DNA of 43,921 nt, from NCBI GenBank assembly GCA_964526965.1, contig CAZGML010000023.1, positions 1 through 43,921 of the forward strand, in the 5' to 3' direction. Shown here one piece after another: positions 1 through 7,966 of this stretch. This DNA comes from UBA6265 sp964526965 (GTDB taxonomy: Bacteria; Chloroflexota; Chloroflexia; Thermomicrobiales; UBA6265). The notes below the pieces were generated by a model that did not search any database, had not been told where the DNA came from, and saw nothing but the letters and a program-made list of their open reading frames with translations. How positions within the stretch are numbered: position 1 is the stretch's first letter; the number at the start of each line of letters is the position of its first letter. Both the position numbers and the translations under genes were made by a program.

Positions 1-132
1 CCGCGCGTGGTTGATTATCGGCAATTGTGCGGGAAGGGGAGGGGTAGGTCAAGTGGGGTTTACGACAGACCTTTTAACAAAGAAGTGGTAACCTCGTTAT
101 ATGGAAACCTCACCCAATGTAGGAGCGCGTGG

Positions 133-592
133 ATGATCGTAGTTGCGGTGACCAACGTTGATTGGTTCAAGACCTTACGTGGCCTTCCCAAAATCGACGT
201 TGTGAACTTTTGGCGACCTGGTTCGGCCGAACTTCAAGGCGTTACAACCTGGGGAGCTCATGGATTTCTTGCTGGCTTCGCCAATCCGGAAGATAGGCGG
301 ATACGGCACGTTTGAGTCGTTCGAGAAGATGACCGTTAGCAAAGCATGGTTGGAGTTTGGTGCGGGTAACGGGACTCTTTCCGTTCGTGAGCTACAGCAA
401 AGACTGGGGCTGTTTGAGAACACGGTGCCTGGTGCTGACCATGTCGATAAAGAGATCGGCTGCGTCCGACTCGCAAATCCTGTCTTCTTGGATGACTCTG
501 AGTTCAAAACTACTGAAGAACTCAGAATAGAGTTTGCCAACAGCATAGTTGCCTATAAGCGATTTCCGGATTTGACCGAGTTATCCCTTTAG
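133..592 (+). pseudogene. Frameshifted N-terminal domain of an HNH-type restriction endonuclease-like protein
   Basis: Two overlapping frames together read as the N-terminal domain that precedes HNH nuclease domains in a family of putative restriction endonucleases. From ATG 133 (AGGAG 7 bases upstream) frame 1 gives VTNVDWFKTL and VDVVNFW-like VVNFWRPG; after about position 220 the family match moves to frame 2 as NFKALQPGEL, then IGGYGTF, a WLEFGAGNG segment, EIGCVRLANPVFLDD and NSIVAYKRFPDL. The frame ends at TAG 590-592, before the HNH domain expected from the family. The change of frame could be a real +1 indel or a sequencing error, but loss of the C-terminal half supports decay. It lies next to a DUF262 nuclease, so it fits a defence island. 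Family assignment is from recalled sequence pattern, not from a search. Confidence 0.55.
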
Positions 593-856
593 TCAACTCA
601 TCCCATCCGTTATCGGAGACTTCTTTCTGGGCCAGCGTCAAGGAGACATAGATTGCCAAACGAAAGCCTAAGTTTATATGGAATTCGTATCGGCCGATCC
701 CGTGATTCAGCCACGTTGATTCGCAAGCAAATCCGAATCGGAAGCGAAAAGACGTTTGATATCTCCGCGCTTGTACATGCAAGAACTGAAGCTTGTATTC
801 GCCCGATGGAGGCCATGAACAATGGACTGTTCGAGGAAGTATTTAACCAGGGGTAA
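593..856 (+). other. Non-coding or decayed tail between the HNH remnant and the DUF262 gene
   Basis: The reading frame of the upstream remnant continues here after its stop and is open again from about 627 to the TAA at 854-856, immediately before the next ATG. The translation contains EACIRP followed by NNGL, faintly like the AAHIRP...NGL core of the HNH domain expected at this point, but the similarity is too short to trust. It may be eroded coding sequence or simple leader. The AGGGG at 849-853 serves as ribosome binding site for the gene at 857. Confidence 0.3.
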
Positions 857-2761
857 ATGATGCAACGAGTTGACGCAAACGTTCGATCGCTGAGAGAACT
901 TCTAGACGGTAAGAAGTACCAAATTGACTACTATCAACGAGAGTATCGCTGGGAACAAAAACAGGTATTTGTACTCATCGATGACCTAATGCAAGCGTTC
1001 CTTGAAGACTATAGACAAGACCATCACCGTGGGCAGGTTGAACAGTACAGCCACTACTTCCTCGGTTCAGTGCTTATGAGTAACAAAGATGATGGACGCT
1101 ACATTGTTGACGGACAGCAACGGCTCACCACCTTAACTTTGCTCCTGATACACCTTCGGAATATCCAAAAGGATTGGTCTGACGATCGATCAGTGGATAT
1201 CGACAATCTGATTCTCTCCATAAAGTACGGCGTGAAATCATTCAACTTGAACGTGCCGGAGCGGACTCCAATTCTTGAAGCGCTCTGGAATGAAGAAGAC
1301 TTCGATACTGAGGGTCGAAGCGATTCTGTCCGATACATCGCTTTACGCTTTGCGGACATAGGGCAACGATTTCCGTATGGTGGCGCCACACTGCCAGATA
1401 CAGATGAAGACAATGATCCTGAATCCGAAGAAAGCACCATCCTCGATGATCATGCAATTCCATACTTTATCGATTGGCTTATCGATAATGTCTTCCTTGT
1501 AGAAATCTCTGCGCTGTCTGATAGTGACGCCTACACAATCTTCGAAGCCATGAATGACAGAGGACTGTCTCTCACACCCACTGACATGTTGAAAGGTTAC
1601 TTACTAGCCAGCATTGATCAAGAAGACAAACGAAAAGTTGCCAGCGACGTCTGGAAATCTATTCTGTTCGAGCTTAACGACATTGGTAAGGATACCGATG
1701 CGGACTTCTTCAAGGCCTGGTTCCGAAGCCAGTACGCCGATACTATTCGGGATAGGAAGAAGGCAGCCAAACCGCGTGCTTACGACCTGATAGGTACCGA
1801 GTTTCACCGGTGGATCAGAGACCAATCCGAAGTCGTCGGACTAGTCGGATCGTCCGATTACTTTTCCTTCATACACAACAATATGAAGTTCTTTAGCGAT
1901 GTGTATCTAAAGATTGAGAAGGCATCAGCCACGCTCACACCCGGTTTGGAGAGAATTCGCTATAACGCCCAAATGGGTTTCACGCTTCAAAACATGATGC
2001 TCATGGCACCACTTCGTCCTTTCGATTCACAGCAAGTGGTTGACCAAAAATTGCGTATCGTATCGATGTATATTGATATCCTCCTCCACTATCGCCAGTG
2101 GAACTTCAAGGCCATCACCCATTCAGGAATGCAATACTCCGCGTTCGTTACGATGAAAGCCGTACGGGATCTGACTGACCCGTCAGCGCTAGCGCAGTTT
2201 CTGAAAAAACAATTAGACGAGAGCGCTTTTGATTTCAACACTGAATCGAACCTCAGATTGCACGGACAAAACGGGAGATATATTAAAGCACTCCTTGCTC
2301 GGCTAACAGACTACGTTGAAGTCTCGACAGATAGTCCAGCAAAATTCGACGACTTCGTAGCCGAACGGTCAAAGAACCGATTCGAGATCGAGCATATCTG
2401 GGCGGATAAATTTGAGCGCCACACAGATGAGTTCCAGCACGAGGCTGACTTCCGCGAGTATCGGAACCGAGTCGGGGGACTGCTCATTTTGCCAAAGTCC
2501 TTCAACGCCAGTTATGGGGCCTTACCTTACGATGAAAAACTTCCACTTTACCTCGAACAAAACCAATTGGCCAGATCGTTAAACGAACAGACGTACCAAC
2601 ATAATTCCCGCCTTCGAAAATTTAAAGCTTCAACGAGCCTCGCGTTTCAGCCCCACAGTGAATTCAAGAAAGCCGACCTCGACGCCCGCCAGACGCTTTA
2701 CCGCGAAATCGCCAAACAAATCTGGAACCCGCAATGCCTGCTCAATGAGGGAAAACAATGA
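857..2761 (+). CDS. DUF262-DUF1524 (GmrSD-like) nuclease
   Basis: Predicted single-chain GmrS/GmrD-type protein of 634 residues. The N-terminal DUF262 domain is shown by YQREYRWE near residue 25-32, FLGSVLM, and the hallmark YIVDGQQRLTTL with D85-GQQR. This domain binds NTP in GmrS, SspE and BrxU. The C-terminal DUF1524 domain has the His-Me-finger nuclease signature EIEHIWA with H513, followed by NRVGGLLILPKSFNASYG. Known relatives restrict modified phage DNA or act with DNA-modification systems. The stop overlaps the start of the next gene as ATGA (2758-2761), indicating translational coupling, so this protein probably works with the MTase-like protein. The start is supported by AGGGG five bases upstream. 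A second ATG directly follows. The domain calls are strong; the substrate is unknown. Confidence 0.9.
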   Translation: MMQRVDANVRSLRELLDGKKYQIDYYQREYRWEQKQVFVLIDDLMQAFLEDYRQDHHRGQVEQYSHYFLGSVLMSNKDDGRYIVDGQQRLTTLTLLLIHLRNIQKDWSDDRSVDIDNLILSIKYGVKSFNLNVPERTPILEALWNEEDFDTEGRSDSVRYIALRFADIGQRFPYGGATLPDTDEDNDPESEESTILDDHAIPYFIDWLIDNVFLVEISALSDSDAYTIFEAMNDRGLSLTPTDMLKGYLLASIDQEDKRKVASDVWKSILFELNDIGKDTDADFFKAWFRSQYADTIRDRKKAAKPRAYDLIGTEFHRWIRDQSEVVGLVGSSDYFSFIHNNMKFFSDVYLKIEKASATLTPGLERIRYNAQMGFTLQNMMLMAPLRPFDSQQVVDQKLRIVSMYIDILLHYRQWNFKAITHSGMQYSAFVTMKAVRDLTDPSALAQFLKKQLDESAFDFNTESNLRLHGQNGRYIKALLARLTDYVEVSTDSPAKFDDFVAERSKNRFEIEHIWADKFERHTDEFQHEADFREYRNRVGGLLILPKSFNASYGALPYDEKLPLYLEQNQLARSLNEQTYQHNSRLRKFKASTSLAFQPHSEFKKADLDARQTLYREIAKQIWNPQCLLNEGKQ

Positions 2762-5160
2762 CTTCCATGCCAAATCAGAATGACTGGGCACAAGATTTTT
2801 GGCAGTTCACCAATCTTCATCGTGGGGTCTACGAGACTGGATCCTCAGGGATGATCCAAGGTTGGATACAGTCTATTAAAGATCGAGTGTCTCTGGCTGA
2901 CGTACCGACGATCCTCCATATCTCCACCGAGTCCGCAAACAGGTACTCTGGGATAAATGCAACTCCACCGCTGGTAAATACTTTTGTCCGAGAATACTTG
3001 AATGACACTCAAGTAGATAAAATCCTGGATGTCAATGCTGGCTTTGGCTCTTTACTTGCCACTGCTCAATTCTCGACAAATGCAAGTATGGCCACGGCAT
3101 TTGAACTTCACCCGGATTGTGTAGAGATTGGCCGGGCCCTCAATCCTTCCGCCAACTGGCTTGCAGCAGATTTCTTTAATGACAGTTTCAGAACTGATCA
3201 TTCTTATGATCTGGTGTTAGGTCTGCTTCCGTTTGGCTTTAGATCAGCCCAGCCTGTAGTGATCACAGCCAAGTCCGGTGAAACCGTCGAGGTACGTAGA
3301 GACCGTGGGTTTCAACTTCTTGTAACCGCATCGATGCAGTTATCCGATTCTGGCCTTGGGATTTTCGTTACGACCTCCGACTTCTTTTGGTCTCGAAACT
3401 CTCCAATACGACAGATGCCTAAGCTGGGACTATGGATCCATGCTGCGCTGGAACTCTATCCCGGCGCGTTTGCACCACATACGAACATCTCAGCCTATGT
3501 CGTACTAGTGCGGAAGCAGCCCACGCCTGACATGTTCGTTGGACGCCTCACCAGAAGCGCGGAGACTAACAAGAGAACTTTCGAGAATCTAAAGTCACGC
3601 AAAGCTGGAACCGAGGTAGGATATGGGCGCCTCATTCAACCGAACCATTTTATGGGAATCGATGCCCTTCAGGTCGCCGAGGACGTGAAAGAAGCAGAAC
3701 GGCTCTTTGGTTTTAGTGCCCACTTCCTCTACGACCTTGCTGGCTCGACGGATGGTAAGCCAATTACAAGGGGCAGCGCGAGCCACGATCTCGAATCTGC
3801 AGACAGACCAAACTCTATCTACATACCCAGAACAGGTGTTGGTAAAGTAGTGTGCTCACCTGAACACTTCGAACCTGAACCTCGGAATTATCTCCAGGTA
3901 GATATCGATCCCACTAAATCAAATGCTAGATTTGTGGCGGAGTTTCTTAATACCGAACTAGGGCGATCAATCCGGGAAAAGAGCAGAGGTGGGGCGATAA
4001 GTTCGATACTTTCCAATGAATCGCTTAAGACTCTGCGTATTCTCGTTCCCCCTCTTGATCTCCAACACCGTGTACTAGAGATTGGAGACGCGATAGGCAC
4101 AGAGCGTTATCGACTCTTGGGCCTTGACAATGAGTTAACTGAATTGGAGCGAGGCCTTTGGCAAAACCCGCGGACCCACCGGAGAGTAGAGAACGAGGTT
4201 AGCGCTTTCAATGCTAGTCTTTCAGCAATTTTGGACGAACAAGTAGGCCAGAGCCTCGACAAATGGATGGAAACTTTGCCATTTCCGCTCGCCTCTATTT
4301 TACGTAAATGGTATGCGGCACCCCAGAGCAATTTTGATCTCAAGTATAGGCTTCTGGTGCACTTTTTCGAGGCAACAACCCACTTCATGGGTTCAATTCT
4401 GCTTAGTGGTTTCACGTACGATTCAACTCTATACGAAAAGTATCGTGGTGATTTTCTGGAAGTTGTCGACACACGATCGCTAACGAGAACAGACTACGGC
4501 ACTTGGCATCAGATTGGCGCGTTCTTTAGCAAAAGGTTGCGCATCTTGCTCAATAGTGATGCTCAATCGCGAAGAATGGCCGGCGACTTGTTTTCTGACC
4601 AGACTTATCAGTTTACCGACATGTTAGCCAGCGCCAAACTTTTCAACGTGCTGGCAGACGCTAACAAACTGCGCAACAAGTGGCAAGGGCATACAGGCCT
4701 GCCCAGCCATCGCGAGGCCGAAGAGCGTCATGACGCCTTGGTCGGCCATCTGCATCGGCTGCGCAAATCAATGGAAGGTGGCTGGACAAATATGGAGCTC
4801 ATCATTCCTGATACATGTAAGAAGCGGCGAGGGCGCTGCTTCAATGAAGTTCAGCTTCTTCAAGGAAGCCACCCAGCATTCCAAACTGTAGTGCGTGAAA
4901 CGAGCGATTGTCTAGATGCCGACGAAATGCACTTGCTGGGTAAGGGGACCGATACTTCTTTGCGTCTATTGCCATTCATTCAACTCGGTCCAAATCCTCC
5001 ATCACCCAGCGCCACATGCTACTTCTACCGTTCAGTAGAGGACGGCGAACATCGGCTCATCTCTTTCCAAGGCTCCGGTGAATCGGAGTGGAAAGATTCC
5101 CTGTCGAGTTTAGATGAGGCGATCGGTCTTATCATCGATGGGATCGGGCTCACGCATTGA
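2758..5160 (+). CDS. Catalytically degenerate N6-MTase/HsdS-like protein with predicted C-terminal HEPN-type region
   Basis: An 800-residue protein with an HsdM-like Rossmann region: motif I DVNAGFGSLL at D91, a motif II-like FELHPDC, then YDLVLGLLPFG where the catalytic NPPF/Y is replaced by LLPF (156-159), and the family-typical PGAFAPHTNISAYVVLVRK. Residues of about 330-470 resemble type I specificity subunits (AISSILSNESLKTLRILVPPLD, LQHRVLEIGDAI). The remaining C-terminal part is mostly helical and includes RNKWQGH with R639 and H645, an Rx5H pattern like the active site of HEPN ribonucleases. Loss of the Asn-Pro-Pro motif suggests that it recognises DNA without methylating it. It is coupled by a 4-base overlap to the DUF262-DUF1524 gene. 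The MTase fold is clear; the HEPN call is inference from one motif and helical context. Confidence 0.75.
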   Translation: MTSMPNQNDWAQDFWQFTNLHRGVYETGSSGMIQGWIQSIKDRVSLADVPTILHISTESANRYSGINATPPLVNTFVREYLNDTQVDKILDVNAGFGSLLATAQFSTNASMATAFELHPDCVEIGRALNPSANWLAADFFNDSFRTDHSYDLVLGLLPFGFRSAQPVVITAKSGETVEVRRDRGFQLLVTASMQLSDSGLGIFVTTSDFFWSRNSPIRQMPKLGLWIHAALELYPGAFAPHTNISAYVVLVRKQPTPDMFVGRLTRSAETNKRTFENLKSRKAGTEVGYGRLIQPNHFMGIDALQVAEDVKEAERLFGFSAHFLYDLAGSTDGKPITRGSASHDLESADRPNSIYIPRTGVGKVVCSPEHFEPEPRNYLQVDIDPTKSNARFVAEFLNTELGRSIREKSRGGAISSILSNESLKTLRILVPPLDLQHRVLEIGDAIGTERYRLLGLDNELTELERGLWQNPRTHRRVENEVSAFNASLSAILDEQVGQSLDKWMETLPFPLASILRKWYAAPQSNFDLKYRLLVHFFEATTHFMGSILLSGFTYDSTLYEKYRGDFLEVVDTRSLTRTDYGTWHQIGAFFSKRLRILLNSDAQSRRMAGDLFSDQTYQFTDMLASAKLFNVLADANKLRNKWQGHTGLPSHREAEERHDALVGHLHRLRKSMEGGWTNMELIIPDTCKKRRGRCFNEVQLLQGSHPAFQTVVRETSDCLDADEMHLLGKGTDTSLRLLPFIQLGPNPPSPSATCYFYRSVEDGEHRLISFQGSGESEWKDSLSSLDEAIGLIIDGIGLTH

Positions 5161-5301
5161 ACCATCCCATGTGAAACGTCGAAGGTAAGAAGACTAAAAA
5201 TCAACGTGAACTATGTCAATCCACACCCTGTACGATTGATCTACGGCTCAGAAACAACCGAACGGAAGCGGATCATCCATTATGCCCTCGCGTTTTAGGC
5301 T

Positions 5302-5922
5302 TTACCAATATTTCATGCATGGATGCAACTGGGCTTTTAGATTCGTTCCCGAAAAATCACTTTGCCTAGTGCTCACGGGTTCCACCAGAGGCTTATTCGC
5401 GTCCACAATAATGCTCACCATCCCCAGCTCGTCACCAGAGTTCCGCGTATCAAATCGATACGATCTCCCAATCCGACCATCAGCCTCATTCCAGTACGTG
5501 TAGTGGAAATCTCCCCGCTCGTCGCAGAACTCGAGCAGGGTCACCTCAAAACCGGCATCCTCAAACACTGAAACCAGCGTCCGATAGTCGTACACAATCT
5601 TGTGACTCGCCGCCGGATGATCAGCCGGCCCAGGTCCACCAACCTGCACCATCGCCTGGTACGCCTCGTTCCGGAAGTTGGCATCTGGCACCGCACAGCG
5701 CAAATACCCACCCGGCTTCAGGTACGCATAACAATTGCGTGCCGCCTTTCGCCCCTCCGCCTCGGTCATGTGCTCCCACACATGCTCCGCCAACATCGCA
5801 TCAATTGACCCAGGTGCAAACCGGGCAGCAAAATCCGCCTCCGAAAGCACATTCAGATCGCTCTCCTGCGTCGCCACCCATCCATCCTGCGTAGCCGCTC
5901 CCGCCCCCAAAATAATCCGCAT
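5302..5922 (-). CDS. Class I SAM-dependent methyltransferase, COG4627-like
   Basis: A 206-residue protein that opens with MRIILGAGA, the short strand-loop of SAM-binding motif I in this compact group, followed by a WVATQESDLNVL segment and the acidic FAPGSIDAMLAEHVWEHMT stretch that corresponds to the post-motif region SEHVLEH of small predicted methyltransferases. LKPGGYLRCAVPD is the usual motif V-VI strand, and FEDAGFEVTLLEF completes the sheet. The substrate cannot be inferred. It faces the defence operon tail to tail, with 141 bases between them that hold nothing recognisable, and the base composition returns here to the GC-rich genomic norm. Confidence 0.8.
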   Translation of the reverse strand: MRIILGAGAATQDGWVATQESDLNVLSEADFAARFAPGSIDAMLAEHVWEHMTEAEGRKAARNCYAYLKPGGYLRCAVPDANFRNEAYQAMVQVGGPGPADHPAASHKIVYDYRTLVSVFEDAGFEVTLLEFCDERGDFHYTYWNEADGRIGRSYRFDTRNSGDELGMVSIIVDANKPLVEPVSTRQSDFSGTNLKAQLHPCMKYW

Positions 5923-6027
5923 GTTTAAACACTCCTTGTTCGCCTGTTGTTGCGTACATCACAGAACCCAATAAAACATCGTGGCCGAATCTTAAAACCC
6001 TCGCCATGTCATCGACCACAACCATCT

Positions 6028-6223
6028 GGCCAAAATCGAACTTACAAATAAAAGTTGCGAGTTCATCGCCGAACTATAAAGAAAAACTTTATAGTTCGAT
6101 TAATAGCCAGAACCTCAATTTCGACTTACATGGTTCGCTCTGCATGCCATCAAAAGGTGAACCAGATTTCTACAAACCTGACATAGGGCCAAAATCGAAC
6201 TCCTAAGAAATTCTTAGGAGTTC
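6028..6223. repeat. Three palindromes framed by GAACT...AGTTC with duplicated lead-in
   Basis: The sequence GGCCAAAATCGAACT occurs at 6028-6042 and again at 6187-6201. Each copy runs into an inverted repeat: a weak one at 6038-6064 (GAACT...AGTTC ends) and a perfect one at 6197-6209/6211-6223 with 13-base arms and one central base. Between them lies 6070-6081/6087-6098, a perfect 12-base stem around AAAAA, again with GAACT and AGTTC at its ends. The shared ends indicate one element family rather than chance hairpins. No coding sequence is visible from 5923 to 6582 on either strand apart from this element, the terminator and the CAG-rich stretch listed separately. Confidence 0.6.
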
Positions 6224-6300
6224 ACATTGTTCAGCAAGAAAAACGCCCCTAAATCTAACCTCACCTACATGAACACCTTCCCCGATGCGTATAGTTAATA

Positions 6301-6382
6301 GGAGCCCTGCTCCATACGTGTCAGAGAGAGGCACTGCATACCTCGCAGCCTGTACCGGCCATTCAGTCCGCGAGGTTTTTTT
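6301..6382 (+). terminator. Orphan intrinsic terminator, possible small RNA or leader
   Basis: A hairpin GGAGC-CCT-GCTCC (6301-6313) is followed by CCTCGC at 6341-6346 pairing with GCGAGG at 6370-6375 and then seven T residues (6376-6382). This reads as a plus-strand intrinsic terminator, but no plus-strand gene lies upstream between the minus-strand methyltransferase and this point. A TATAGT box at 6290-6295 could start a short transcript. It may end a small RNA or act as an attenuator for the oxidoreductase downstream. The outer stem is only six pairs with a 23-base loop, so the call is moderate. Confidence 0.4.
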
Positions 6383-6400
6383 CGGCAACCCAACACGCAC

Positions 6401-6500
6401 CAGTACCGCACAGCACCCGCAGTTCCGTCAGTACCCGCAGTATCGCCAGCACCCGCAAATCGCGGCATCGGTAGTACCGTCAGTTCCTCAGCTCACCCGC
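6401..6500. repeat. Degenerate CAG(T/C)ACC-CGCAG microrepeat
   Basis: Irregular copies of CAGYACC and CCGCAGT units follow each other (CAGTACCGCA, CAGCACCCGCAGT, CAGTACCCGCAGT, CAGCACCCGCA, then a reversed GTAGTACC). The spacing is not constant and the encoded peptide has no recognisable character, so this is treated as low-complexity non-coding DNA. Confidence 0.45.
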
Positions 6501-6582
6501 CTCTCTCTCAACAACACGAACAGGCAAACACACACATCAATGCGATAATCTCCCCATCGAATACAGGAACAGGAGAAATCAC

Positions 6583-6678
6583 ATGACCGTCACACGCACA
6601 CACATCAGGTTAGGAGGGTGGGGGATGACCATCCTGGAATCGGGTCCCGCTCCATCCATACCAAGGGAGGATTCATGA
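6583..6678 (+). CDS. 31-residue upstream ORF coupled to the oxidoreductase
   Basis: ATG 6583 has a good ribosome binding site (AGGAG at 6571-6575, seven bases away). The frame runs 31 codons and stops at TGA 6676-6678, overlapping the oxidoreductase ATG (6675) as ATGA. Such an overlap normally means translational coupling, so this may be a leader peptide. The peptide includes HIRLGGWGM, which resembles VGLGGWGM near the start of the oxidoreductase itself, so it could instead be the remnant of a duplicated gene start. Base composition gives no decision between the two. It is too short to identify by family. Confidence 0.45.
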   Translation: MTVTRTHIRLGGWGMTILESGPAPSIPREDS

Positions 6679-7721
6679 CCTTCAAACTTATCCACGTCGG
6701 CCTGGGCGGTTGGGGGATGGACTGGGAGCGCAACGCGCTCGCCACCATCGCCGATCAGGTCACCGTTACCGCCATCGTCGAGGCCTTCCCCGCCAACCTC
6801 CAGCGCGCCCAACAGATGTTGGGATACACCAGCACCAACTCGTTCAGCACCCTCACCCAGGCCCTGCAATCCGTCGAGGCCGATGCCGTGCTCATCACCA
6901 GCCCGCCCGCCACACACATGCCCCTCGCTATCGAGGCCATGCGCGCCGGCAAGCACGTCCTCTGCGAGAAACCCATGGCCGCCAGCATCGATGAAGCCCT
7001 CCAGGCCATCCAGGTCTCCCGCGAGACCGGTATGCACATGCAGATCAGCCAGAACTATCGCTACTACCCCGCACCCGTCGCCGCCGTCGAGCTCCTCCGC
7101 ACCGAAGCCGTCGGCGCACTCGCCCGCGTCAATCTCGATTTCCGCCAATGGGTGCACGATGCCCCCGCCGGCGAGCACCCCTACTACGATCTCGATCACC
7201 CGCTCCTCTCCGATATGGCCATCCACCACTGGGATATGATGCGGATGATGCTCAACTGCGAGGCCGAATCCGTCTACGTCCAGCGCTCCGATCCCGCATG
7301 GAGCAACTTCCGCGATGAAGCCAGCGCCACCGCCATCGTCACCTTCACCAACGGCGTCGTCGTCAGCTACCGCGGCAGCTGGATGAGCTCCGATACCCCC
7401 ACCTACTGGGGAGGAGAGTGGAAGCTGGAGTGCGAAGGCGGACTCATCGATTTCACTACCCGCCAGGGTGGACCCTTCGGCACCCAGGGAGATGCCGTCA
7501 GCATCCGCCGACGCACCGGCGTCACCGAGCCACAACCCCTCCCACACATGCCCGTGTGGGGACGCTCCGCCGGCGTGCTGGATCTGAAACGCTGGATCGA
7601 AACCGGCACCCCCAGCCAAAACGCCGCAGAGAAAAACCTCGGCAGCCTCGCCATCGTCGAAGCCGCCATCCGCTCCCAGGAAACTGGCAAGGTCGAACCC
7701 GTCCAGATCCTCGAACCCTAA
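6675..7721 (+). CDS. Gfo/Idh/MocA family oxidoreductase
   Basis: A 348-residue NAD(P)-dependent dehydrogenase. The N-terminal Rossmann fold has LIHVGLGGWGMDW as the dinucleotide-binding loop, then VLITSPPATHMPLAIEAM and HVLCEKPMA, the EKP signature in which Lys is catalytic in the family. Further on, LSDMAIHHWDMMRMML supplies the DxxxH-type substrate/catalytic histidines of the C-terminal sheet domain. Sugar, inositol or similar polyol substrates are typical, but none can be named. The ATG at 6675 is preferred over the GTG at 6618 because GGGAGG lies four bases upstream and because family members begin close to this Rossmann strand. A GC-rich hairpin follows the stop. Confidence 0.92.
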   Translation: MTFKLIHVGLGGWGMDWERNALATIADQVTVTAIVEAFPANLQRAQQMLGYTSTNSFSTLTQALQSVEADAVLITSPPATHMPLAIEAMRAGKHVLCEKPMAASIDEALQAIQVSRETGMHMQISQNYRYYPAPVAAVELLRTEAVGALARVNLDFRQWVHDAPAGEHPYYDLDHPLLSDMAIHHWDMMRMMLNCEAESVYVQRSDPAWSNFRDEASATAIVTFTNGVVVSYRGSWMSSDTPTYWGGEWKLECEGGLIDFTTRQGGPFGTQGDAVSIRRRTGVTEPQPLPHMPVWGRSAGVLDLKRWIETGTPSQNAAEKNLGSLAIVEAAIRSQETGKVEPVQILEP

Positions 7722-7729
7722 ACCCGTAC

Positions 7730-7749
7730 GCCCCCGCTTTATGCGGGGG
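7730..7749 (+). terminator. GC hairpin after the oxidoreductase
   Basis: CCCCCGC (7731-7737), loop TTTAT, and GCGGGGG (7743-7749) form a strong stem nine bases after the stop codon. There is no T-run, so termination is uncertain. The preceding GTACG and the TTTAT loop resemble the GTAG-footed REP-like hairpins found later in the window, so it may be a diverged member of that family. Confidence 0.45.
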
Positions 7750-7903
7750 TCACCCACTCCCGCCATAACCGTAGCGCCGTCCTAGACCACCGCACATCGG
7801 GGTGTCGTGCCGAAGGCGGCCGAGGCGAAGCCGAGAAGCGGAGCGGGCCCCCTGGGCGGCGTCCACGTTGTCCACCCACCCCCAACTCCATGCCGGACAC
7901 ACG

Positions 7904-7933
7904 CAAAACGCCCGACTCATAAAGAGCCGGGCG
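7904..7933 (-). terminator. Intrinsic terminator for the secreted protein gene
   Basis: Read on the minus strand, CGCCCGGCTC, loop TTTAT and GAGTCGGGCG (7933 to 7909) form a ten-base stem with one mismatch, followed by TTTTG. It lies 33 bases beyond the stop codon at 7967, in the expected place and orientation. The 230 bases between the oxidoreductase and this point hold no gene. Confidence 0.7.
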
Positions 7934-7966
7934 CTTGCATCGAAAATCGAAAGGATGAATCAGGCC

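Noticed and set aside
6038..6223. Integron attC sites
   Set aside because: The palindrome ends (GAACT/AGTTC) do not fit the GTTRRRY core and no integrase or cassette ORFs are present.
6579..7766. Long minus-strand ORF (395 codons) opposite the Gfo/Idh/MocA gene
   Set aside because: Gly/Asp/Ala-rich translation without domains, complement of a strong GC-rich gene with good start and motifs.
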